Shown here piece after piece: positions 34,356-43,659 of a stretch of DNA of 64,000 nucleotides. Origin of the DNA: Chrysopilus asiliformis. Its lineage: Eukaryota > Arthropoda > Insecta > Diptera > Rhagionidae. The stretch lies in NCBI GenBank assembly GCA_964034945.1, contig OZ035963.1, positions 65,296,182-65,360,181 on the forward strand. The letters are read 5' to 3'. The translations under genes were made by a program, and so were the position numbers. The first letter of the stretch is position 1, and every line of letters begins with the position of its first letter. The notes under the pieces are model-generated. The model did not search any database and had not been told where the DNA came from. It saw only the letters and a list, made by a program, of their open reading frames with translations.

Positions 34356-34599
34356 TTAGGAGATCAAAATTTTACAAAATCTACTTAGGTATCTTTGGTC
34401 CCAATATTGATACTTGAAAGTTCGTGCGATATTTTTTTTTTCATGTGTATCTTTTGATGTTTTGTGTAGTTCTGAAAACAGATTTTAGCCATGGGTATAA
34501 AATTCGGACGGGAGTGTTTATCATTTAACATTAACGAAAAAACTAAATTTTATAAAAAAATATATCTTTATTTGGACGAAAGCCAAGGCAGAGTGTTAA

Positions 34600-34870
34600 T
34601 CAATATGCGCCGCAGGCGAGATTCTTTAAACAGGATGCAGCGCGAACCTTTAAATAAGGCGCTCCATAGTCCCAATCGAAAATGGAGTTCATTTTTTCCG
34701 CTTTTTACATTCCATAAATAAATTGCAACGGAAGTTGTGCAAACAGCCATACAGACAAAAGCGCCGCAGGCGAAATTTCTTGAACTACATGCTACTTTTG
34801 TGAAAAGTCGATGAAAAAATAGGCCACAGGCAAAAAATAATATAATTTACAGCAACCGCTCGCTAAAGTA
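34600..34870 (+). repeat. GCGCCGCAGGCGAA-motif element fragment
   Basis: Motifs at 34606-34620, 34636-34646 (diverged), 34761-34776 and 34821-34836. The order and spacers match 58008-58245, with CAG.ATGC then TTTAAAnnA and AGTCCCAA, followed by a GGAA-containing spacer and GCGCCGCAGGC. It is thus the same family, in the same orientation. The two small frames across it are shadows. Confidence 0.7.
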
Positions 34871-34879
34871 GACATTTTT

Positions 34880-35128
34880 TTTACCAAAAATCCCAAAAAC
34901 CCCCAGATAAGCGGAAAATTTGTGGAAAAGGATATTTACCGTATCCTTACAAGAACTTCGTTAGCCTTACAAGGACGAAGTAAAGAAAATATCGTATTCT
35001 CATCGAACTTACGTATGTGTGGAAAATTTCAAGTCAATCGGATGAGCGGAAGTGGATCAAAATTGGATTGCAAGATTTGAATCTGGCAGACACGAAGACG
35101 AGCTAAATAAAAGCTCTTAAAAATCCGG
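34880..35128 (-). repeat. AGCTTTTATT family copy, minus orientation
   Basis: AAAAACCCCCAGATAAGCGG, ATCCTTACAAGAACTTCG, AAATTTCAAGTCAATCGGAT and GAGCTAAATAAAAGCT. It is the reverse of the family, with its terminal AGCTTTTATTTAGCTC present. Confidence 0.78.
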
Positions 35129-36070
35129 GAAAACATGCTTGAATCCGGACTGTTCCGGCCATTCCAAGACGTATGGTCACCCGGACTACACTCAGAAAAA
35201 TGGAGGCTAACTCGACGACCTGCATAAGGCGTAATTAGCCTCGGGCTGGCAAATTTAGCCTATGAGTGGCGCGCGTCCGCCTGCATCAGGAAAAGTAAAA
35301 CTTGTGTTGACCTGTGGCCGTAGAAATTCTGAAATTAAACCACCTGCAGGTGAAGTAAAGCGTTGGGAGCTGCACGAGTTGACCTGAGATAGGTTTTTCC
35401 ACGATGTAATGCCATGTAATGACGATTAAGCCACTCATAGCTTGAATATTTAGCCAACCATAGGTCAACTGAAGACCAGGGCAAGGCGAACTGAAGCAAT
35501 GTGACGTCAGTAAAGCGGTTGCAGCCTTAACAAGCCGCTAATAGGAGAACTTGTTGACCGCTGTGCGTTGTATTCGAAGAGCAGTAAAACCGACACAGTC
35601 TTATCATAAAAGGTTAAACAGCAACAGGCTTATTACGCCTCTGCTAGTTGCACTCCCAAGCTTTGCATTGCCTAACACAGGCTTATTATCCGGCAATAGT
35701 TAATTTTATAAAAAGTAAAACAGGAACAGGGTTATTAGGCCTGTGTTAGTTGCACTTCTAAGCATTGCATTGCCATACTTTACCAGCCTCAGGTATACTG
35801 TACACGAGTGACAGGTTTAATGGCGTGTGTGAGTTGCATTCGTTTGCGGAAATTCGTAATAGCCGTCACTCTCTTGTTAGCAACCGACGCAGAAAGGACA
35901 TTTTTTAGTGAGTGAAAAGTGCAAGTTCGAGTTAATCAAGGAACCGTCTGGAATCAAAGGTAAGTTTTTCGTTTCAATAAGCATGTTTTTTGGTTCAGTT
36001 AACAAATTAATCTGAAATCAAACTGGTTTCAATAAAATTTAAAACTAGAGACAATCTTCCATTCCCTTTT

Positions 36071-36100
36071 TATACCCGTATGGTGAAACCAAAGGGTATA
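36071..36100 (+). repeat. TATACCC...GGGTATA hairpin, start of a dispersed insect-type repeat
   Basis: TATACCC and GGGTATA frame 16 nt. They are followed by TTAACTTTGCCTTACCGTTT, GTAACGCCAAGAACCCG and, further on, GTCGGTCCGTCTGAATGTGC. Sequences of this layout are common starts of non-autonomous repeats in flies. I could not define the right end; it probably stops before about 36550. Confidence 0.45.
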
Positions 36101-36931
36101 TTAACTTTGCCTTACCGTTTGTAACGCCAAGAACCCGTCATCACACACAAAAATGAATTACACCAGTGTGTTTAGAATGATAAAAAAAATAATTTTTGCA
36201 TGTCGGTCCGTCTGAATGTGCCACGGATTGCGGGCGCACGGATTGAGCTAGAGCCTTGAAATTTTTCGTAGATCCGTTTTTCGTAAAATGTGAATCCAAG
36301 TTCGTTAATGAAAACGTTTTTTGCGATTATCTCAAAAACTTATCAAAAAAGCGCAAGAACAAAAGTTATTTAGAATATTATTCTACACAAAACTTCCATA
36401 CATCAAAATCCGATTGGAATAAATTTTAAAAAATTTGATTGAAAAGTTTGACTTCAAAGTGGAATTTTGATACAACTGATTGGCAATTATAGCTTTTGTT
36501 ATGTTTTTAACTCGTGAAATTCATAGTATTGTACCGATAACGCTTAGAAAATTGTTATATCATTTATTCGGTTAAAAAACTATTTTGGTAAATTGCGTAC
36601 GAGTAAAATGCACATAGCTTTATTTCGCTTTTAAACAGTTGAGTTCAACGTGATATTTCGCGCTGTTGATGCTTTGCCTGATTTGCAGATGTAATACTAA
36701 ACGGAAATAATAAAATAAAAAAAATCAATATTTTTGTCCCTTGTGTAGGCTTAGTCTAGGCGCGGATCATTGCCAACGCATGTAGAATGGTGCTCACGTT
36801 GCAATTTTGGTTTTGAAAACGCGTACAATCTAATATTGGAGCTGGTAACGAAGTGTATTTCGACTTACTAATTTAACATTTGGTTATTTCTACTTAAATC
36901 TACTATGATACATGATGAAATACTAGTTTAA

Positions 36932-37718
36932 CCAATTAACGCCCGCTGTACTCAAACGAGTACACCGGACATATCTGTGATAATACGTTAAAATATTTTT
37001 AGTCGATTTTCAGACAAAACCAAACTGATCTCAATTTGTATTTACAAAAAGATCATTTTTGCTTTGCCTGAAAATCGACTTAAGCTACTTTAACTTATTA
37101 CCACAGATTTATGTATACATTTTTTCAGAATTTTCTTTTTTTTTGTTTATTTTATAAGAATGGCTTGGTTTATGTGTTAAAAATATTCAGTGATTTTCTC
37201 ATTAATTGGTTAAAGGTATTTTAAAAATTGAAATTGCCAATTCAGCAGCATCCTTACTAAAGCAGTGCGCACTTGGCCTAATATTGGATAGCGATAACAT
37301 TTTAACTGAGCTAGTGTTCATACACGGAGATCTATAAAAATAATTGTTGCGGCATTGATAGGTTGACTTTCAAGGAATTTTAGTTGAAGGTGTCTTTGGC
37401 AGTTTTTTTAAAAACAATATTTTTAAATTATTAAGTCCCTTTAATCCACCTTTTCATCTACTTCCAGAAATTCCAAGTGGAAAGCATATCAAGTGGAAAA
37501 TAGGCACATATCTATCTGTCCCTGTACAACACCTTGATTTGCGATTAATGTCAACCATGCGAATAGTGTCATATAATTTAAAATAAAAATTTTTCTTTAC
37601 GATACCATTTAATTGTAACATGAATATATATAATAAATAAAATGTAATTAAAATAAAACATCAATTGTTCTTTATTGTAAACTCGCTGTGGCCATATGGC
37701 AACCCCGGCGTTAATAGG
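36932..37718. mobile_element. 787-bp piggyBac-like non-autonomous element at TTAA
   Basis: The left end is CCAATTAACGCCCGC. The complement of the right end is CCTATTAACGCCGGGG. TTAA lies on both sides (36928-36931 and 37719-37722). A TTAA duplication with ends starting CC fits piggyBac. Inside, an inverted pair at 36965-37125 forms a foldback. No transposase was seen. It is nested in the CACTCAG element. Confidence 0.75.
36965..37125. repeat. Internal inverted repeat, arms about 60 bp
   Basis: ATCTGTGATAATACGTTAAA and TTTTTAGTCGATTTTCAGAC pair imperfectly with the complement of TGAAAATCGACTTAAGCTAC and TTTAACTTATTACCACAGAT. The loop is about 40 bp. It looks like subterminal structure of the piggyBac-like element or a second small insertion. 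Confidence 0.65.
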
Positions 37719-38518
37719 TTAAGATGATATTCCGCAATAATGGGACTCTAATAAGTGAAAAAGTATGGCGTGGGGGCTAATACTTTGGTTGCTGCAAGTG
37801 TATTTTGAGCTTCCTGGGGGAAGATAGTAGATCTCCTGCGGCAGGTATACTGTGAGGCTGCTACAGGCCAGCTGTACAGCTGCAGGAGGAAAGGTAAGCT
37901 TGAGGTAGGTGTAAAATTGACTTTCAGCAGGAGAAAAATAAGGCTGGTTCAGGAGACTTGACCTGCGGTAGGTCTATTTTAAAGCTGCACCAGGTCACTG
38001 GTCAACCACGGGTGGTTTTACTAGCCTGCTACAGGTGGATTGTGAGCCTCCACTAGGTAACGTAAACTTGTGGCAGGTTACCGTCAAGCTGTCCCTGGGC
38101 GACAGTTAGCCTAAAGTAGCGTTAATCGCGACAAGTTAGTCATTCGTAGGTTGACTGTCGGCCTGTGGTAGAATTACTTGACCTGCTGCAGGTGCATTGT
38201 CGAGCTACAGGCGTTTAACACTGCATTCATACAGCGCTCATAGGTGTACTATAAGCCTATGGCTCCTGTATAATGTGGTTTAATACACCTGGCAATGGTT
38301 TATTAAGCCTGTATCAGTTTTAGTTAGCCATTGGTAGTTAAACTAGTTTTGTAATTCTCGCCCGACTGAGGCTTACTTACGCCTGAAACAGGCTAAAACC
38401 ATGTAACTTGATCTAACTACGTCAAACTTAAGCAGGTTAACTCTGTCAGCCGGCTATAGGTCAGAGTTAACCTGACAAAAAGTTGACCTGCAGTACATTT
38501 ATCATTTTTCTGAGTGTA

Positions 38519-39836
38519 TTATCGAGCGTGTACTCTAATTTCTTTTTACCCAAAAATCCTGACTTTTAAATTGATTCGCCGTTTTTTGTCCCGAGATTAT
38601 CACAGAATTATCCAAAGCGATACAAATTTAAGCACTCAAATCGTCCTTTCGCTTTTGTATGCTTTATGGCACAACATTAAATTTTTTCAACGTTGCTACT
38701 ATTTGATGTTTCTTTATTTTTGAATTGTCATTTATTCCGTTGACTGGTTAAAATGTTTTCATGCCAAGCCAAGTTGCATTGACGAAACTCAAAACTCCTC
38801 AAGACCAAGTGTCGACCGAATGTTTTATTTATTTTGTTCTTTTTTCTTATATTGTTTTGCTACATTTCGCCGCGTTTTTCATTTTGTGAATTTTAGAATA
38901 TAACGACATTTCCATTTTGTTTGTGTTTTGTAGCCATAGGGAAATGTCAGAGTTGGACTAAATTAAAGCTTTATTAAGCTTACCTTGTCGGTGAATTTTA
39001 TTATCCCATCAGATGGTAGTTGAAGTTGGGTGCGTGCCTTGCCGAAAAGAAAATTCCTACTTTAATTAGATTGTTAAGTGCCTCCTTGTTGTCAGTGAGC
39101 AGAAGAACAGGACGACGCTGGAAGAAAAAAAAAACTCATTAAGTGGTAGTGGTGGTGTAAAAACTTTAGGGCAAGGAAAATGACGGGGAGAAGAGAATAT
39201 TAAACAAGGAAAACATTAAAAAGTACAACAGAAACAAAAGTGATCATTTTGAAGAAAAAGAAAACATCACGGAGAAGGACTTGTAAGCGACAGGCATCGG
39301 GATCAGGATCACAGCGAAAACCCGCGGACCAGTATTTTTTTCATGGATTTTTTCCCTGTCAATTTGATGGGTTTTTCCTTTTTTTGTGTGGCAAAATTTA
39401 ACTGTGGATTCTTCGCTCGTGTTGCCCGGCTAAAAAAGAGTTTTTTTTTTTCTTCGTCCTTTTTGGCTCATTTTCCTAGTAATTTCGAGCATAGGATGAT
39501 ATTTTCGGGAAAAACGAGACGTATGATAAAAATTTTAAAAACACATTCCATCCGTTAGTCTGAAGAGCTGTAATTCTTGTGATAATCCTAAATAAAAGGT
39601 CTACCTTGAAGGCATTTTAATTATCAGGAAATTTTCTAACCCAAGAGTTTATTATTCAAATTTTCATGTGCTCTTCATAACTCGTAATTTTTAAATTAGT
39701 CAAAATGTATGACAAACATTATTCAACAAGAAATATGTAAGTAATATTATGTGTACATAAATACACACCGGGCTTGTGGTAATTATTCCTTTTTTTGTGG
39801 TATTTTAAATTTAAATTCATAAAAATGTGTTCAACA
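38519..39836. other. No supported gene
   Basis: The stretch 39090-39330 is purine-rich on the plus strand and more G+C-rich than its surroundings, with TCAGTGAGC (initiator-like) at 39093. It might be a 5' untranslated exon, but nothing decisive is visible. No frame of interest. Confidence 0.4.
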
Positions 39837-40105
39837 TCATACTAATATATAAAAATGAGTTGGTGTCTGTCTGTCAGTCTGTCTGTTCCTCTTTCATGCA
39901 AAAACGGCTGAACCGATTGACTTGAAATTTGGCATGAGTGTCTGTGGAAGCGAGGGGTGGGGGGAGTAAGGGGAGGGTGTAAAGTGATTTCGGAACTTAG
40001 TTTTCCCTCTATTTTACTCTTGCGCGGGTAAACTACTGAATCGATTGGCCTGAAATTTGGCATAGATGTTCGTCGGTGGTCCAGCCCCAAATTAAAAAGT
40101 AGCAC
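39837..40105 (+). mobile_element. Mini-Helitron, 3' truncated
   Basis: It starts TCATACTAATATATAAAAAT preceded by A, as in the 30658 and 49976 elements. It continues through GAGTTGGTGTCTGTCTGTCA, GATTGACTTGAAATTTGGCA and a second GATTGGCCTGAAATTTGGCA. It ends at about 40105, where an AGCTTTTATT-family copy begins, so the GC-rich hairpin terminus is lost. The minus-strand 87-codon frame is a shadow. Confidence 0.8.
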
Positions 40106-40111
40106 ATTTTT

Positions 40112-40345
40112 AAAAGCTTTTATTTAGCTTGCCTTCGTATCTGTCTGTCCGTCTGGGTCAAATTTTGCGATCTAATTTTGATCCACTTCCACTCAACCGG
40201 TTGTCTTGAAATTTTGCACACATAAGTGGGCTCCGATGACAATAAAATATTTTCACTACTTCGTCCTTGTAAAGATGACGGGAGGTCAAGTAAGGATAAC
40301 ATAATTATCCTTTTCCTTAAATTTGCCCGAAAAAAAATTTTTTTC
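40112..40345 (+). repeat. AGCTTTTATT family copy
   Basis: TTTAAAAGCTTTTATTTAGC, TTGCCTTCGTATCTGTCTGT, GTTGTCTTGAAATTTTGCAC and AAGGATAACATAATTATCC. The 3' half is missing. Confidence 0.8.
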
Positions 40346-41721
40346 TCTTGTATATGCAATGTTTCCCCACAAAAAATGCCATATTTAAAAAAATAAAAAT
40401 ACTAGATTTAAAGGATTTGTTCCCCCAGTCAACTGTAAAAATAACTTTTACAAATTTTAAATTTCGCGTGGATTCAATAAAATTTGTAAAACTCTCTCAT
40501 CCGAAATTAAATCTACCCTTCATTGTTATTCATATTTGGGCAGAAATAAATTAACTTTTCGCAATAAACTAAACTATGAAAACTAAAATGAGTACAAAAT
40601 AAAATTTATCCATTAAGTCCGACGAGAATTAAAACTTTTCGATATGCCCGAAGATGAATTTATAGTACTGGAATAAAATTGCTTATATAACCGTCATCAT
40701 TCATCCCTTAAAGCCAACAATAAAAAAAAAAGCTCCGTAACAAGAGAAACAGTCATAAACCTCGTGACCCGAATTGAGTTAAAGATCGACAGCCCAGAAT
40801 CATTGAGTTTGACTGAATATCCCCTCTGGGCTCATATTATGTCAGAACCTAATGACCAAACGAATTGTGATAGGGAGTCCTTCGACACTGAATCGTTTTT
40901 TTTTTTGTCAAGTCGTGTATAGGACGGTTCCTGGAAACAGGATGCTGAAAACTTTTATCTATATTGACCCAATTTGAAATTGTTGTGTCTGGTGTTTGTA
41001 TTTTCCATAACTAAAATGACACGGGTTCCCAGTAATCAATCAAAATTTACACAAATCTTGAAATAGCCATTCATGTCGTCTGTTGGTCATTCATTCATTC
41101 AATCATAATTCATTTCTATTTTGATATGTCTGTAATCATTCGCAATCGTATAAAATTCAACTTTTACGAAAATAAAATTCAAACAGATGTTAGTTGAGTC
41201 CTTCAAGTGACCATAAACCATTGGTCGGTTGGTGTTTTTGAAGTGAATTCATGTTGTAGCCAGGATTTATATCGAGTTTGTATTTATATAGAGTTCCATA
41301 ATGGTGAGAGGGGTTTTCACCACCAGGAAAATTTTCGAATGAGCAGAAAATTCCGACATACCTGATGCTTGGGTGTTTCACTAATGTTTTCTTCCTTTTA
41401 TGCCACCCCAAAGCTAAACCTCAAATTTCGACGAAGCAGACGAACCGAATGTAATCGAATAGTGTACAACCCAGCCCTGAATCACATCATAATAGTGTAA
41501 ACGTTTGGTCACTTTACACGGTCAAAAATCTGTCAAAAATCGATATATGCAATCAAAATTGGATTACACTGGACCTATATGTAATCCAATACAAGATTTT
41601 TATCCAATAGAACGGATAAGATTTTAAATTTCTTTTTTGTTAAATTTAGTATTAAGGTCTAAAATTTTGATTGAATTTTAGACATTTATATTAGAAGTAT
41701 TTAAATTTAATTTATAATGAA
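40346..41721. other. AT-rich sequence without recognisable gene
   Basis: Small frames at 40348-40554 and 41190-41411 show no motif. Nothing is assigned. Confidence 0.5.
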
Positions 41722-42115
41722 ATATCAGTTGTGATCAACACAAAACTTTCCTCTACAATTATTTAACACGTTCGTGACATCGTGTACCACTGGTGGTACA
41801 TGTAAAGTTTTTTTAAACCGCGCGAGTTAATAGTGCGTTAGTTTTTTTGTGGAAGTAATATAAAAACACGCACCGTGTACCACCGATGGCGCACAACCGC
41901 CAGAAAACAAATCGCTAGTGTACCACTCGTGGTACACGATGTCCAAATGTAAAAAAAAGTTGAAAAAGCAAATGTCACAAACGTGCTAATTTCGGAAAAA
42001 ATATGTGTAAAATAATATTTTTTTAAACATTTCGAGAACCGTCAAGGATACGTAAAAATAGTTGAAAGAAAAAATGCGGGAGATTGTGTTTCCTTTAAAT
42101 TTGGATTTTATTTCC
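41722..42115 (+). repeat. Dispersed repeat R1, split by a TTAA element
   Basis: ATATCAGTTGTGATCAACAC to CTACAATTATTTAA, then resuming at TTTCGGAAAAAATATGTGTA and GAGAACCGTCAAGGATACG. Comparison with 4691 shows that 41767-41985 plus one TTAA is inserted within the TATTTAGTTTCGG stretch. Confidence 0.8.
41767..41985. mobile_element. 219-bp piggyBac-like MITE at TTAA
   Basis: The left end CACGTTCGTGACATCGTGTA mirrors the right end (complement CACGTTTGTGACATT), with an additional inner inverted pair GTGTACCACTGGTGGTACA and TGTACCACTCGTGGTACAC. The left flank is TTAA; the right flank is CTAA (one base changed), and the host is the R1 repeat. The TTAA target points to piggyBac-like mobilisation. 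The short palindrome ACCACTGGTGGT occurs at each end. Confidence 0.78.
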
Positions 42116-43490
42116 TTAAAAATAGAAATAGCAGGGCACGGATTTCTCATTTTCTCCTCAAAACCTACTGTTTTTGATTGACCTGCAAGCAGCATGGCAA
42201 AACTAGCCCTGCGTATGAAATCGACGGGGCAAGAAATATTAAAATATGTTCAATGATTTGCATGTATTAAATTCTAATCCAAAATTTTATTAAAATTTCG
42301 TCAATATAATTTTTAAATTGAAAAGTACTTTAGGATTTTTTTTACCGTGTAAGGATTTTGCCATCAACATCAGAATGAGTTTTCAGACAACCTCCTTCTC
42401 AACCGTCTTGGCAGGCACCCATCAACCTTGAATATCCCAGTAACTTTCGGCCGCTTGCAGGACTTGGATTCAGCACATTCTGGCCCTAATCGTGTTAAGA
42501 CGATAAATTAGTGGTGTTGATAGTGGAACTTAGTTGTGCTTTTCCCAAAACGAGAAGAGTTTTCAGTATAGAAGGAAGACAGTGTGAATCAACTCGAATC
42601 CTTGCAACTGAACGTTAGTCTACCACTATAAAACGACTACATTTTATCCATCAAATTGAATGTTTCTTGGTAGTAAATTGTGGCTTACCTTGTACTAAAT
42701 AGGAACCGGGAGCAATAGAAAATTCTACTGGACAGCAGAAGTAAAATTTTTAAGATATTTCAATGTAATGCACATGATGTGAGAAATTTGTAGATACTAA
42801 TATTTTACCTTGAGAAATGAAGACCATCGGAAAATATAGAAGTGTATATTTATTAAGAGGACAAGTTCTGGAAAAATTTGAATTTTAGATATTTAATAAT
42901 ATTTTATTTGTGGTTCAAATTTCTCTAAGATTTAGTCTTGCTGTTTTGTAGATAGAACGAAAAGAGTCGATATTAGAACGTTTTTAGAGTTATTCAAGGT
43001 AGCTGTATTTGAATTTGGCATTGGTTTGGCTGGGTAGCTCTAGTCTTTCAGATCTAGTGGATTACACATTGATGGGAATTTAAACTAAAAACCAGGGTTC
43101 AAGACGCTTCCATTTTTACTGTTCCGTTTTTCTCCCAAATCAAAAAAATCACTCTCTAGAGAACCAAATTCGACATTTCAATAAAACGCTCCTTAAAATT
43201 AGAATGAAATTACGGTTTTAGTGCATTTTTTTAAAAACCTTTTTTGGAAAATTGTTCCTGTTATTTGTGAATAATTTTACAAACAATTTAAAAACTTTCA
43301 TGGAAATCGGTTAACTCAGACTGTAGTCATAAGACTTGAAAAACGTGGCTTGAAATCTTTGGAATTTAGTAAAATTTTGTAATAAATGTTTTTAGAATAT
43401 TGTAACTATTTGTGTCAAAAAAAAATGATGAGAAAATTGATGAGAAATCCAGAAAAAAGCCTTTTTACTCATTTTAAAAAACTTAAACTC
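42116..43490. other. AT-rich sequence without recognisable gene
   Basis: No element ends and no frames of interest. Confidence 0.5.
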
Positions 43491-43498
43491 CAAAACTA

Positions 43499-43657
43499 CG
43501 CCTGCGGCGCAAATTTCTTAATTGTTCTTCGCTGGTTGTCGTCCAAATCAATTTCTTGTTTGTATAATATTGGTTGTTTCATTAATGTTTCGTTTTAATC
43601 ACTCCCCTACCCGTTCATCTTGTCCCTGACTGCACCAAAATAAATATGGTCACCCTA
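43499..43657 (+). mobile_element. Right end of the CAGGGTGACCATA hAT-type family
   Basis: CGCCTGCGGCGCAAATTTCT is followed by CTTGTCCCTGACTGCACC, AAATAAATATGGTCACCCTA. This parallels 23521-23686 (GCCCGCGGCGCAAATTTC, CTGTCCCGGATTCACAC, ATATGGCCACCCTA). The matching left end and an 8-bp duplication were not found, so it is partial or old. The frame 43386-43598 is a shadow. Confidence 0.7.
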
Positions 43658-43659
43658 AA

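Larger units (their letters stand above)
35189..38516 (+). mobile_element. 3.3-kb transposon-like element, CACTCAGAAAAATG ends, TA duplication
   Basis: The left end CACTCAGAAAAATGGAGGCT and right end CATTTTTCTGAGTG are flanked by TA (35187-35188 and 38517-38518). Long stretches near both ends (35200-35450 and 37840-38500) are built from loose palindromic modules of the type CCTGCnGCAGGT or GCCTGnnnCAGG, spaced about 25-35 bp. The interior contains other insertions, including a piggyBac-like element at 36932-37718 and a TATACCC hairpin repeat near 36071. No transposase frame survives. A short stretch at 35870-35965 ends in AAAGGTAAGT, a good splice donor, which might be a relic of a first exon of an autonomous ancestor (speculative). 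The family also has the 304-bp derivative at 15457-15760. Confidence 0.85.

Noticed and set aside
39837..40105. SINE interpretation of the TCATACTAATATATAAA elements
   Set aside because: No Pol III boxes or A tail; the TC start, hairpin and CTAG end with A/T flanks of related copies fit a Helitron better.
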